A DNA stretch of 63,690 nt from Mycolicibacterium gilvum (GCF_900454025.1 NZ_UGQM01000005.1:1-63690); one strand, 5' to 3'. Numbered from the stretch's first letter, positions 16,793 to 28,462 are shown. Notes: generated from the letters alone by a model not told the origin. Made by a program: numbers and translations.

Positions 16793-17244
16793 TTACTCTG
16801 TCGCTTCAGTCGGCATGGCTAACGTCACCCAGTCGTGCAGTCCTCCCCGATAATAAGCCAATGCTGATGCGGGATAACCACTTTCCAGAAGCTGCCGAAT
16901 CGCGTCGGCCGATTGTCGGCATTGCGGACCGTTGCAGAACACGATGGTCAATCGATCTGAGTCGAACTCATTGCGATGTTCTTCGATCGCGTCGTGCGGG
17001 ATGTTAACAGCACCTGGGATGGTAACCCCGTTCCTTGAATCGGGTACCCGAGTGTCGACGAGTGCGGCGCCACCGCGCACCTTCTCGAGTAGTTCGAGCT
17101 CACCCACGGTAACGACATTCGGGGCACAGTGCAGTGGCTGCAGTTTTCCCACGTCGTATCGACCGCAACCAGATCGGGCTGTCCATCCACCGGACAAGGC
17201 ACACCGACGGGATCCTGGGATCGCGTTCTAGTCCGACGCGTCAT
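16793..17244 (-). pseudogene. Rhodanese-like gene with a single-base frameshift
   Basis: The body (VTVGELELLEKVRGGAALVDTRVPDS and the active loop FCNGPQCRQSADAI) is a rhodanese domain running to the stop at 16793. Its natural N-terminus (MTRRTRTRSQDPVGVPCPVD, then QPDLVAVDTTW) lies in another frame starting at the ATG 17244 (or 17268). The two join if one G is added to the TGG-GAAAA tract near 17144-17150, which would give TTWGKLQPLH. The loss of one base in a homopolymer could be a real mutation or a sequencing error. If corrected, the protein would be about 150 residues. The family transfers sulfane sulfur. Confidence 0.75.
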
Positions 17245-17264
17245 GGCTTTTGAAAGTTCTGGTG

Positions 17265-17612
17265 TCACTCCACATATCGTACCCGGCGGATCAGGCGTCC
17301 AGTTCGGCGAAAATTAACGCCCACGTGCCGACCTTCGTATTCACTTGACATGCAATACACTTCGGCTTGCGCCCGGAATGTTGGGATCAGATCCAGCGCG
17401 ACCTCAAACGGATCCAAGCCCAAGGGGCAACGCCTGGTGGTTTCATTGCGGTTTCTGGACATGACTGGCAGATCCGCCCTCGTCGGCACACGCGATTCGC
17501 TGTGCTCGCGGTGCGATAGATAGCAGAGCCACACGATGGAGGACGCCAGGATCACCACTCCGACCCCAAGCGGGATGAGGGTCACTGTCAGCGTCTGGAC
17601 GATTGTCAGCAC
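17265..17612 (-). CDS. Unidentified 115-residue protein with one membrane segment
   Basis: Residues 2-33 form a hydrophobic helix (MLTIVQTLTVTLIPLGVGVV, then ILASSIVWLCYLSHRE), and the rest is basic and soluble (CPLGLDPFEVALDLIPTFRAQ). I do not recognise a family. The start overlaps the end of the cydA relic by seven bases, so it may be the surviving end of a fused or deleted neighbour rather than an independent gene. Confidence 0.35.
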   Translation of the reverse strand: MLTIVQTLTVTLIPLGVGVVILASSIVWLCYLSHREHSESRVPTRADLPVMSRNRNETTRRCPLGLDPFEVALDLIPTFRAQAEVYCMSSEYEGRHVGVNFRRTGRLIRRVRYVE

Positions 17613-18236
17613 CGCGACGAGGGGATCAAAGAACCCAGCCGGTGATAGCGGTCCCGGCGTCCGCGCAGCACGGCGACTGCATACACACTGGCGACGGCGA
17701 ACCCGCCACCAGAAACGTGGCGATGATCATGTGCACGGTCTGCGGCGGCGTGGCGGGATTTAACGTCGCCGCGCACACGTCGACGATGGTGACCCCACCG
17801 TTGACGAGGTCGAACCCGCGCGGCCGGGTCGTCCACGCGTTCGCCATCACGACGAAGAACACCGAGGCGATCCCGGCCACCGCGCCGGGGCTTCCGGAGA
17901 GCAGGTGGTCGTCGGCGAGAAGCCGGTCCCAGCCGTAGAATAGATTCCCAGAACGAGCCCCCTATTGCCTTGGCCCAGCGGCGCGCCAGCAGCTGGCAAT
18001 GCACGTCGCCGGTGCGGAAGCCTCGCCACTCGGCGAACAGCACCAACACCGGCATCCGACGCTGAAGCAGGCCAGAGTGACGGCGCGGGAGCCGGCGGAA
18101 GCGGCGGCGTGCGCCAACCCAACGACAGCGCCATCTGGTCGTGCGCGGCTACCAGATCCCACGCTGCGGCCAACTCGGTCACCATCGCGAGGAGACAGGC
18201 GGCGGCTACGGCGTCGTCATGCGACCGCGGTGACAC
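17606..18236 (-). pseudogene. Wreck of a cytochrome bd oxidase subunit I gene
   Basis: CydA-type segments occur in order but in different frames: AAWDLVAAHDQMALSLGW (quinol oxidase start, with the usual QMALSLGWH context), MPVLVLFAEWRGFRTGD and ARRWAKAIG, then GIASVFFVVMANAWTTRPRGFDL, ATPPQTVHMIIATF and VASVYAVAVLRGRRDRYHRLG. A large part of the helical core and the whole C-terminal half are absent. Several frameshifts rule out function. It differs clearly from the intact cydA at 32014, so it is a separate relic. Confidence 0.8.
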
Positions 18237-18242
18237 GTCTAC

Positions 18243-18911
18243 TCAATGAGCATCGGCAGGAACGTCGGCATGAACCCTGGCTGGCTGCGGCTGCTCCGTC
18301 AGACGCAGATAGGGCTTGACCGCGCGGTAGCCGGGAAAGCGCGCCGCGGCGTCGTCGTCAGAGACCCCCAGGCCGATGATGACGTCCTGACCGGGCTGCC
18401 AGTCCGCGGGCGTCGCGACGGGGTGTGCGGCGGTGAGTTGCAGGCTGTCGATGGCCCGCAGGATCTCGTCGAAGTTGCGTCCCGTCGACATCGGATAGGT
18501 CAGGATCAACTGCACGGTTTTGTCGGGAGCGATCACGAACACCGAGCGGACCGTGGCCGCGGCACTGGCATTCGGGTGGATCATCTCGTAGAGCTCGGAC
18601 ACCTTGCGGTCCGCGTCGGCAACCATCGGGAAGTTCACCGCACAGCCTTGGGTTTCGCCGACATCGCCCTCCCACGCCAGATGGGACTCGACCGAGTCCA
18701 CCGACAGCCCAAGCAACTTGACGTTGCGCTTGTCGAACTCCCCCTTGAGCCGGGCGACCGCGCCCAACTCGGTGGTGCACACCGGGGTGAAGTCGCCGGG
18801 GTGGGAGAACAGCATCCCCCACGAGTCGCCCAGCCACTCGTGAAACGAGATGGGGCCTGCGGTGGTGTCAGCGGTGAAGTCAGGGGCGGTATCGCCCAGC
18901 TGCAGACTCAT
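18243..18911 (-). CDS. 1-Cys peroxiredoxin (Prx6-type)
   Basis: A 222-residue peroxiredoxin. The peroxidatic motif is HPGDFTPVCTTE with C45, and a C-terminal extension of the Prx6/1-Cys group is present (YRAVKPYLRLTEQP). It reduces hydrogen peroxide, organic peroxides or peroxynitrite; some peroxiredoxins also handle persulfides. The ATG at 18911 has AAAGGA seven bases upstream and starts the conserved LQLGDTAPDFTADT, so the longer reading from 18947 is rejected. It is divergent from a GntR/FCD regulator, with an inverted repeat between them. Confidence 0.92.
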   Translation of the reverse strand: MSLQLGDTAPDFTADTTAGPISFHEWLGDSWGMLFSHPGDFTPVCTTELGAVARLKGEFDKRNVKLLGLSVDSVESHLAWEGDVGETQGCAVNFPMVADADRKVSELYEMIHPNASAAATVRSVFVIAPDKTVQLILTYPMSTGRNFDEILRAIDSLQLTAAHPVATPADWQPGQDVIIGLGVSDDDAAARFPGYRAVKPYLRLTEQPQPARVHADVPADAH

Positions 18912-18941
18912 GGCGTGTCCTTTCATCGAAGAAATATAATC

Positions 18942-18955
18942 GATCATCTATGATC
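18942..18955. promoter_or_regulatory. Inverted repeat GATCATCTATGATC between peroxiredoxin and GntR genes
   Basis: GATCAT and ATGATC are separated by two bases in the 49-bp divergent promoter region. Size and place fit an operator for the adjacent FCD-type GntR protein, acting on both promoters. Confidence 0.55.
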
Positions 18956-18960
18956 CTAGC

Positions 18961-19659
18961 GTGGAACCCTCGCCCAGTGTTGTGACACTCACCACGCCGT
19001 CACCCGCCGCTGACCCGGGGATGCTTCGCATCTCGCTGCCCGATCAGATCAAGGACCTGCTGCTGGGGCAGATTGTGGATGGCTCCTATCCGCCCGGACA
19101 TCGCTTGGTCGAGACGGCCATCGCCCGCCAGATCGGTGTCAGCCAGGGTCCCGTCCGTGAAGCGCTGCGCCAGCTTGCCGGGATGGGCCTGATCCAGTTC
19201 GAAGCCAACCGAGGTTGCCGGGTCAGGCAAGTCGACCAAACAGAGATCGACGAAGTGTCGGAGGTGCGCGCGGCCCTGGAGGAAACCGCCGCCCGACTGG
19301 CCGCTGGCAGCCGCCCCGACCTCGTCCCTCTTACCGCCGAGGTGGACGGCATGGCCGCCGCAGCAGCAACTGAGGATCGCCAGGCCTACGTCCGCCATGC
19401 GATGCGCTTCCACCGGCTCATCGTGGTGGCGTCCGGTAACCGGGTGCTGCTATCGACCTGGGACTCGCTGGCCATCGAGGGCCGCACCGCTCAACTCGTC
19501 CTCGTGCCAGGGTTCGACATGGTCGGTGGCGCCGAGGAACACCGCCAGATCCTCGACGCTGTCGCCGCCGCCGACCCTGCCGCCGCCGCCCAGCTCTCCC
19601 GTGAGCACGAAGAGGCTTTTATCCGGAAGGATCCCGGCGGCACCGCTTCCCCCGGATAG
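18961..19659 (+). CDS. GntR-family regulator, FadR/FCD subgroup
   Basis: A 232-residue regulator with the N-terminal winged helix at about residues 24-90 (YPPGHRLVETAIARQIGVSQ, then GPVREALRQLAGMGLI). An FCD ligand-binding domain follows with the metal-site-type residues in EVRAALEETAARLA, MRFHRLIVVASGN and EEHRQILDAVAAAD. It starts with GTG at 18961 and is divergent from the peroxiredoxin gene, which is its probable target. The effector is unknown. FCD proteins often bind small carboxylic acids with a metal ion. Confidence 0.88.
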   Translation: MEPSPSVVTLTTPSPAADPGMLRISLPDQIKDLLLGQIVDGSYPPGHRLVETAIARQIGVSQGPVREALRQLAGMGLIQFEANRGCRVRQVDQTEIDEVSEVRAALEETAARLAAGSRPDLVPLTAEVDGMAAAAATEDRQAYVRHAMRFHRLIVVASGNRVLLSTWDSLAIEGRTAQLVLVPGFDMVGGAEEHRQILDAVAAADPAAAAQLSREHEEAFIRKDPGGTASPG

Positions 19660-20016
19660 CACGACGATCTCTACGGGCGCCACCGGCTCCACTACCGAAC
19701 GACTTAGTCGCCTGAATCCATGGACAATTGACGAATGAGTGTGGATCTTGATACGAGCGGAAGTGCCGTTTGAGCTGGGACGATTGGATATGCTACCCAA
19801 CAATTCGGTCCGGTGTAGAAATGGCTTCGCCAGTGATGACAGCCTCCTATTCTATTGGGGCGACAACGCCAACTGATCTTCCGGCTTGGCCGATCTCTGC
19901 TTGCCGAGAAGGCGCACATCGCCAATAGAAACCCGTCCGCGATCTCGGGAAGCGCGTGATGCGCCGAAGGGAAGCGTGCGGTAAATCCAGGGTGGCTCAG
20001 CAGTGTCGTTTACCGT
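19660..20016. other. 357-bp gap without a gene
   Basis: Composition is less GC-rich than the surroundings. Open frames are short and match nothing I recognise. It lies next to a truncated transpeptidase gene, so it may contain the eroded remainder of a deletion. Confidence 0.5.
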
Positions 20017-20553
20017 TCAAGGCCGAGGGTGCCAGATGGCCGCGACCCGAAACCGCACACCGTAGGTCGTGCCGTCGCGAGGCGACGCGCCAGAGGTGGT
20101 ATGCAGACTGACCGCCGCCTGCGCCTGCGGACTCAGGGTGGTGAACGTCGATCTCCGCTGCACCGCAGTCTTATTCGTCCCAACGCCCGTCGCAGTAAGG
20201 GTGTAGGTTTCGCCGTAGTCCAGCGGCACGGCAGGCGTCCACGACTGCCCATCTGAGGCCACAGCACCTGGAATCGGCGCACCCCGGTGATTGACCAGCG
20301 ATACCTCTCGGAGTACAACTGCGGTGACTGTCGCCGAGACGCCTTCGGTGGGATGCACGCCGGTCGCTCCCGCAGGTGGCGTGATCACCACGGTCGCCGG
20401 CGTGGCTGGCATCGTCGCTGTGCTCACGGGTGCAGCACCCTCGCCGACATCGCTGGGCCAAAACATGAATGCGGCCGCAGCGATGGCCGCGACGGCCACT
20501 GCTGCGCTTGAAATGTGGCGCCACGTCAAGTGTCGTCGGCGAACGAGAACCAC
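20017..20553 (-). pseudogene. L,D-transpeptidase lacking its catalytic domain
   Basis: The 178-residue frame starts at a GTG (20553) with a good AGGAGGG site, has a membrane anchor (ISSAAVAVAAIAAAAFMFW) and an immunoglobulin-like domain of the LdtB type (VVITPPAGATGVHPTEGVSA, VPLDYGETYTLTATGVG, TFTTLSPQAQAAVSLHTTSG). The same order is seen in the intact paralogue at 30694. The sequence stops after TTYGVRFRVAAIWHPRP, before the second Ig-like part and the YkuD domain with the HGC motif. It is therefore a remnant without cross-linking activity. Confidence 0.8.
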
Positions 20554-20689
20554 GGGACCCTCCTGAGCGGTCTAGCTGTATCGGCCCGACACCCACAAGC
20601 GAATGAGCGCCGTGAGTGCAGGTTTGCGGCGTGTAGCGCGGTCCGACTCCCCGCTTGCGTTAGCGAGTGCGCTCGCGTAGGAATGCTAA

Positions 20690-21739
<1,050 letters not shown>

Positions 21740-21836
21740 TACGCCGGCCCTCTCGACGTCCAGCATTTATGGGCATGCGCCCGACTGCGCACAGCCGCAC
21801 GCGGTCAACCAGCGCCGCGGCAGCCCAATGCCGGCG

Positions 21837-22532
21837 TCAGACATCGATGACGCGGGTTACGTTTGGGGTCATTCCGCCGAGGCGGACCGGGGACACCTTC
21901 ACCGGAACACCGGATTGTTGAGCTTCGACCATCTGACCGTTGCCGAGGTAGAGCGCCTCGTGTTGGCTGCCGCCAGGCCCCCAGAAGAGCAGATCGCCGC
22001 GCCGTGCCTGGGCACGGGGCACCTGACGCCCGGCGGTGTACTGGTCGCCCGACCACCGAGGAAGCAGAATTCCGACCCCCGCGAAGGCGAAGCGAGTCAA
22101 GCCTGAGCAGTCGAAGCCGACGGTGCCTGCGCCGCTGTCCACACCCGCGCTTGGCCCGTTGACGTCTCCGCCTCCCCAGGAATACGGCACTCCGAGCTGT
22201 GAACCTGCCCGTCGCACAACGTATTCGATCGCCATCGGCCCCTTTGCGCGGACGCTTCGCGGTGCGCCCACTGTCGGCAAGGCGGCGCCCATGAGGAAGC
22301 TGCGGCCCAATTCGAGCGTGGTCTCGGTGGCGATCCGGGCGGCCTCCAACGACGCGTTGGCGATAGCCACGGGATCCCCGGGCGCACCCGCGCTGGCCCG
22401 GCGCGGCAACGTAGGGTCCCACTGCTCAGGCTGTGCCACTGCATGTACCGGAAAAGCGGCCATCGCCCACGGCGTACCGACCACGCATGCCAGGCGGAGA
22501 GCATCACGGCGCCGCACAACGGCAACCTCCAC
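21837..22532 (-). CDS. Secreted NlpC/P60 peptidoglycan endopeptidase (Rip-like)
   Basis: A 231-residue protein with an N-terminal export signal (RLACVVGTPWAMAAFPVHAVA). The C-terminal NlpC/P60 domain starts near residue 98 (MAIEYVVRRAGSQLGVPYSWGG). The catalytic Cys142 is in GFDCSGL and His191 in GSQHEALYLG. It cleaves peptide stems within the wall. The size and single catalytic domain are close to mycobacterial RipD/RipB. It is convergent with the antigen 85 gene and has a BlaI-like box about 30 bp upstream of its start. Confidence 0.9.
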   Translation of the reverse strand: MEVAVVRRRDALRLACVVGTPWAMAAFPVHAVAQPEQWDPTLPRRASAGAPGDPVAIANASLEAARIATETTLELGRSFLMGAALPTVGAPRSVRAKGPMAIEYVVRRAGSQLGVPYSWGGGDVNGPSAGVDSGAGTVGFDCSGLTRFAFAGVGILLPRWSGDQYTAGRQVPRAQARRGDLLFWGPGGSQHEALYLGNGQMVEAQQSGVPVKVSPVRLGGMTPNVTRVIDV

Positions 22533-22562
22533 GTCGTTATCGAAGTCGAGTTACTGAATTAA

Positions 22563-22585
22563 TACGTACGTAGCTAGACAGTAGG
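22563..22585. promoter_or_regulatory. BlaI-like box upstream of the NlpC gene
   Basis: TACGTACGTAG followed by CTAGACAGTAGG, with half-sites similar to the other BlaI-type elements but less regular. It is the weakest of the five. Confidence 0.4.
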
Positions 22586-22763
22586 TTTGGTGCGTCACGG
22601 ATTGGGTTACGGGGCGCCTCATTTCGGCAACTTGCGCCTCCGCCCTGGCTGTCAGGTCTCGGCCGCATGCGGGCGCGAACGCCTGCACTGGGTAAGGCCT
22701 CGCGCCGGGGCTGGCGGGTTCAGCGCTTCCCGGAGCCGCCCGATCGCAGAGCGGAAGGGGGCA

Positions 22764-22783
22764 ATGTACGTACATCCGGATAG
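22764..22783. promoter_or_regulatory. GntR-type operator, copy 2
   Basis: ATGTACGTACATCCGGATAG, identical to 12729-12748 over 20 bases. It is 69 bp upstream of the rhodanese start. Confidence 0.7.
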
Positions 22784-22807
22784 GCCGTCCGCTGTGTTAC
22801 CGTGGCG

Positions 22808-22823
22808 ATACCCTACGGGGTAT
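22808..22823. promoter_or_regulatory. CstR/CsoR-type inverted repeat
   Basis: ATACCC-TACG-GGGTAT. CsoR-family repressors bind G/C-tract inverted repeats of this form. It is 28 bp upstream of the rhodanese start, and a very similar repeat precedes the CstR-like gene itself. Confidence 0.65.
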
Positions 22824-22851
22824 TGAGAGATCCGTTTGAGAAGGGAAATCC

Positions 22852-23442
22852 ATGACAACTCCGAGTGCCGCCTTCCTGATCGACCCGTCCGAGCTTGAGG
22901 AGATGTTGGGGTCGCCGACGCCTCCGCGTGTCCTCGATGTGCGCACACCGGGGGAGTTCGAGACCGTTCACATCGGTGGCGCCTACAACGTGCCCTTAGA
23001 TCTGCTGCGTGAGCATCGAGAGGACATCTCCCGCCACCTCGACCAGGACGTGGTGCTGGTGTGTCGGTCGGGTCAGCGGGCTGCGCAGGCCGAGGAAGCG
23101 TTGCGCGGTGTGGGTCTGCCGAATGTGCATGTCCTGGATGGGGGCATGGCGGCGTGGGAGAGCCGCGGCCTGGCGGTCAATAAGGGCCGGACGCGCTGGG
23201 ATCTTGAGCGCCAGGTGCGGTTGGTGGCCGGTTCTCTTGTGTTGAGCAGTGTGCTCGCCAGCGTGGTTGCCCCCAAGGTCAAGTGGCTTGCTGCCGGGAT
23301 TGGTGGCGGTTTGACGTTCGCCGCAGTGTCGGACACCTGTGCGATGGGCATGCTGTTGGCCAAGCTTCCTTATAACCGCGGGACCTCGTGTGACGCACAA
23401 TCGATCGTCGCCGAGTTATCCGCGACGGCGACTCCGCGTTGA
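22852..23442 (+). CDS. Membrane-bound rhodanese (YgaP-like, rhodanese plus DUF2892)
   Basis: A 196-residue protein. The rhodanese domain spans residues 5-110, with LDVRTPGEFETVHIGGAYNV and the active loop CRSGQRA (Cys71), and closes with LDGGMAAW. From about residue 123 two hydrophobic helices follow (LVAGSLVLSSVLASVV and WLAAGIGGGLTFAAVSDTCA), matching the DUF2892 membrane part of YgaP-type proteins. It handles sulfane sulfur at the inner face of the membrane. Both a GntR-type and a CstR-type operator precede it, so it seems to be under double control. The ATG follows GAGAAGGGAAATCC. Confidence 0.92.
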   Translation: MTTPSAAFLIDPSELEEMLGSPTPPRVLDVRTPGEFETVHIGGAYNVPLDLLREHREDISRHLDQDVVLVCRSGQRAAQAEEALRGVGLPNVHVLDGGMAAWESRGLAVNKGRTRWDLERQVRLVAGSLVLSSVLASVVAPKVKWLAAGIGGGLTFAAVSDTCAMGMLLAKLPYNRGTSCDAQSIVAELSATATPR

Positions 23443-23472
23443 CGCGGAACACGGCACAGACGCCGCAGTCCG

Positions 23473-24264
23473 TCAGCTGCTCGGCGACAGGGCGCCCTCG
23501 GTGAGGAATCGGTAGCCCTCGGTCGGGGAGAAGCGGGCGCTGACGGTGAAGCGGTCTGCGCGAATTAGCGTGTGGCGCAGTTCGATTGGCTTCTGTTCTA
23601 CGCAACTGAGCCTGCGGATGGCCAGGGCGGCGCAGCGCTCGTCGAGCGCGAGCAGCTCGGCTTCCGGCGGTTCGGGAACGACTGCGGTGATGTCTTCGCG
23701 CCCGCCGGTCAATCGAACGCCGCAACGGGTCTCGAGTTCGATGTAGAGCGCGGTATGGGTGAAGTCCGCCTCCAGGAGCGGTCGGGCGACTTCGGCGGGC
23801 AACCAGGCGAAGTCTAGGGCGAGGGGATGATCGCCGGCCATGCGAAGACGCTCCAGGTAGACCAACGACGCGTCGGGTGGCAGTTCCAGTGTTGTGGCCA
23901 CGGTGGGGTCTGTTCGGACGTCGAGGACGCGTACCACACTGTGCTGGGGCACCCCGGTGGCCTCGACTGCGGCGAACAGGCTGTAGAGCGCACCAAGGGG
24001 CTGCTCGATCACCGGCACTTCGGCAAGTCTGGTCGCTCGTCCCCGCTCGGCGATCAATACGCCCGCGTGGCGCAGATGGCGCAGCGCTTCGCGCACAGTG
24101 TGACGGCTCACGCCATAGCCGCTGGTCAAGGCATGCTCTCCGGGAAAGCCGGAGGTGAATTCACCGGCCTGGATGCGTGCCAGGAGGTCAGCATGCACTT
24201 GCGCCCATAACGGGAGCGCGCTGCTGCGATCGATGCGCGATGCGAGGTCTCCCTGCTGGGCCAC
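23473..24264 (-). CDS. GntR-family regulator, HutC/UTRA subgroup
   Basis: A 263-residue regulator. A winged helix occupies residues about 12-75 (LPLWAQVHADLLARIQAGEF, then GVSRHTVREALRHLRHAGVL), and a UTRA effector domain follows with YLERLRMAGDHPLALDFAWLP and ELETRCGVRLTGGREDI. The GTG at 24264 has AGGAGGT just upstream, so the longer reading from 24438 is not used. Palindromes ATGTACGTACAT lie in its own promoter region (24349-24364) and before two rhodanese genes. These fit a HutC-type operator, so this protein is the likely regulator of the sulfur genes. The ligand is unknown. Confidence 0.88.
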   Translation of the reverse strand: MAQQGDLASRIDRSSALPLWAQVHADLLARIQAGEFTSGFPGEHALTSGYGVSRHTVREALRHLRHAGVLIAERGRATRLAEVPVIEQPLGALYSLFAAVEATGVPQHSVVRVLDVRTDPTVATTLELPPDASLVYLERLRMAGDHPLALDFAWLPAEVARPLLEADFTHTALYIELETRCGVRLTGGREDITAVVPEPPEAELLALDERCAALAIRRLSCVEQKPIELRHTLIRADRFTVSARFSPTEGYRFLTEGALSPSS

Positions 24265-24348
24265 GATTACCTCCTCGTCCCTCGGTTTGCTTGGCACCCA
24301 GTGTCGCGTGCAGTAGTGCATTTCCGGGACTGACACGCTAGCGTAGTC

Positions 24349-24364
24349 GGATGTACGTACATCC
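24349..24364. promoter_or_regulatory. GntR-type operator, copy 3 (GGATGTACGTACATCC)
   Basis: A perfect 16-bp palindrome centred between the divergent gntR and sulfide:quinone oxidoreductase genes, 85 bp and 103 bp from their starts. It shares the ATGTACGTACATCC core with the other two copies. Confidence 0.75.
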
Positions 24365-24466
24365 CTACATCTTGGCGTGGATCTGTTCCGCCGCTGGAGC
24401 GCGCTCGGTGAGCAGCGGCTTCGTGCAGGGACGGGCATCCGCCACCAGACTTCAGGAGGTTGAGCA

Positions 24467-25666
24467 GTGAATGCAGTAGGACATCAGGTCGTCGTCATTG
24501 GGGGCGGTAACGCGGGAGTGTCGCTGGCGGCACGCCTTCGGCATGCGGGCATGAACGACGTCGGGATCATCGAGCCCTCGGACACGCACTACTACCAGCC
24601 GTTGTGGACGCTGGTCGGCGGGGGCTGTGTGAAGGCGGACGCCAGCGCTCGGCCGCAGGCGTCGGTGATGCCGCAGGGTGTGGGATGGGTCAAGGATCGG
24701 GCTTGTGAGATCGATCCGGAGAAGCAGCGCGTCAGCACCGAAGGTGGGGTCACTGTCGGTTACGACCACCTCGTGGTGTGTCCGGGTATCCAGCTCGACT
24801 GGACTGCGGTGCCCGGTATGGCCGAATCCTTGGACTCGGCAGCGGTGTCGAGTAACTATCGCTACGACTTGGCGCCCAAGACATGGGAGTTGATCAGGTC
24901 GATGCGGTCGGGAACGGCGATTTTCACGATGCCGTCGGGGCCGATCAAGTGTGCGGGTGCGCCGCAGAAGATCGCTTACCTGGCTGCCGATTACTGGCGG
25001 CGCCAGGGGGTGCTGTCCAAGATTCGGATCGTCATGGTGTTGCCGACCCCGGGCATGTTCGGTGTGAAGGAGTTCTCCGACGAACTTGAACGCGTCGTGG
25101 CCCGCTATGGCATCGAGGTGCGCTTCAACAGTGAAGTCACCACCGTCAATCCCGACACCCGCACGGTGACGATCACAGACAACGCCGCCGACAGCACCTC
25201 CGAGGTCGGCTATGACCTGCTGCATGTCGTCCCCCGCCAGTCGGCGCCGGACTGGATCAAATCCAGCCCGCTGCGCGCTGACGACAATCCCGGCGGCTAC
25301 GTCGATGTGGACAAGAACACTATGCGGCACAATTCCTTTGACAACATCTTTGCTCTCGGCGATGCCGGATCGACACCGAACTCCAAAACCGGTGCCGCGA
25401 TCCGCAAGCAGGCCCCAGTGGTGGCGGCCAACCTGGCTGACAGCATCGCCGGCCGCCCACTGTCGGCGTCCTACGGCGGATACGCGTCGTGTCCGTTGAC
25501 CACCGCGCGCGACAAGATGCTGCTCGCCGAGTTCGACTACACGATGCGCCCGGCACCCTCGATCCCGTTCATCGACACTACCCACGAACGGCGCGACATG
25601 TGGCTGCTCAAGCGCTACGGGCTTCCCGCGATGTACTGGAACCTGATTCTCAAGGGCCGGGCGTGA
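24467..25666 (+). CDS. sqr: Sulfide:quinone oxidoreductase
   Basis: A 399-residue flavoprotein. The FAD-binding N-terminus is VVVIGGGNAGVSLAARLR (residues 8-25), and the distal FAD motif is NIFALGDAGSTPNSKTGAAI. Redox cysteines are C162 (GPIKCAGAPQK) and C342 (GGYASCPLTT), the pair expected for an SQR that oxidises sulfide and passes sulfane sulfur to a thiol acceptor while reducing quinone. It resembles the type II, mitochondria-like group. The C-terminal amphipathic part (WLLKRYGLPAMYWNLILKGRA) suits membrane association. It starts with GTG after AGGAGGTTGAGCA. It is divergent from a GntR regulator with an operator between them and is followed by the ctaD-CstR-PDO cluster. Confidence 0.93.
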   Translation: MNAVGHQVVVIGGGNAGVSLAARLRHAGMNDVGIIEPSDTHYYQPLWTLVGGGCVKADASARPQASVMPQGVGWVKDRACEIDPEKQRVSTEGGVTVGYDHLVVCPGIQLDWTAVPGMAESLDSAAVSSNYRYDLAPKTWELIRSMRSGTAIFTMPSGPIKCAGAPQKIAYLAADYWRRQGVLSKIRIVMVLPTPGMFGVKEFSDELERVVARYGIEVRFNSEVTTVNPDTRTVTITDNAADSTSEVGYDLLHVVPRQSAPDWIKSSPLRADDNPGGYVDVDKNTMRHNSFDNIFALGDAGSTPNSKTGAAIRKQAPVVAANLADSIAGRPLSASYGGYASCPLTTARDKMLLAEFDYTMRPAPSIPFIDTTHERRDMWLLKRYGLPAMYWNLILKGRA

Positions 25667-25736
25667 CTGCGGTAAGAGTGCTGCATGATCGACCCTGATG
25701 AGCGACGATTGAATGACGCCGAAGCGGGGTTTGGTT

Positions 25737-25752
25737 TATACCGGAGGGGGTA
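25737..25752. promoter_or_regulatory. Imperfect CstR-type repeat upstream of ctaD
   Basis: TATACCGGAGGGGGTA contains ATACC and GGGTA half-sites as at 22808 and 27654, but with an imperfect centre. It lies about 110 bp before the ctaD start. Confidence 0.4.
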
Positions 25753-25862
25753 CGTCATGATCGGCTCCGGTGTGAGGCAAATAAGAGGGTCTAGCGACAG
25801 GCCTCATCGCTGGCGACGGAGAAGCTGAGCGGCGCGAGAGTGCCCTGTCGTAGGGGAGACGC

Positions 25863-27975
<2,113 letters not shown>

Positions 27976-28009
27976 CCCGACGACCCATTAGAGAGAACAG
28001 GGGAACATC

Positions 28010-28426
28010 ATGACGTTGGCCATATCAACCACACTGCAAACGGGGTTCGATGAGGCCGTGCGCCGAACCCGAGAAGCATTGTCCGAACAGGGTTTCGGCG
28101 TGCTGACCGAGATCGACGTGAAAGCGACGTTGAAGAAGAAGCTCGATCAGGACATGGAGGACTACTTGATCCTGGGTGCCTGCAACCCGCCGCTGGCACA
28201 CCAGGCCATCGACGTCGATCGCCAGATCGGCCTGCTGCTGCCCTGCAACGTCGTCGTACGCGCAGACCGTGACGAACCCGGGACGGTGATTGTCGACGCG
28301 ATGGACCCGCAGATCATGGTTCAGGTCGCTGATCAGGTCGGGCTGCAACCTGTCGCCGACAGCGCGGCCGCCAAATTGCGTGCCGCCATCGAATCGCTGA
28401 CGTCCGCCGCCGACTCTTCCCGTTAG
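28010..28426 (+). CDS. DUF302 protein
   Basis: A 138-residue cytosolic DUF302 protein. Conserved elements are FDEAVRRTREALSEQGFGVLTEIDVKATLKKK (shown as landmarks), the YLILGACNPPLAHQAI core and the LLPCNVVVRAD strand. The family function is not established. The protein often accompanies rhodanese, SQR, CsoR-type or thiol-redox genes. The conserved Cys in GACNPP and LPCNV could bind a sulfur species or metal, which is speculation. It is preceded by GAACAGGGGAAC and lies in line with the CstR-like gene, 34 bp downstream of it. Confidence 0.88.
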   Translation: MTLAISTTLQTGFDEAVRRTREALSEQGFGVLTEIDVKATLKKKLDQDMEDYLILGACNPPLAHQAIDVDRQIGLLLPCNVVVRADRDEPGTVIVDAMDPQIMVQVADQVGLQPVADSAAAKLRAAIESLTSAADSSR

Positions 28427-28462
28427 ACGTTCGTCGGTGTCTACGTGTAGTGACGACTCAGC

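Larger units (their letters stand above)
22533..22851. other. Divergent regulatory region between the NlpC and rhodanese genes
   Basis: About 320 bp with no gene. It holds a BlaI-like box close to the NlpC start and, on the right, a GntR-type operator and a CstR-type inverted repeat in front of the rhodanese gene. The elements are listed separately. Confidence 0.6.

Noticed and set aside
25685..25828. Short plus-strand frame before ctaD
   Set aside because: It runs through the putative CstR-type repeat, has no ribosome-binding site and no plausible protein character.
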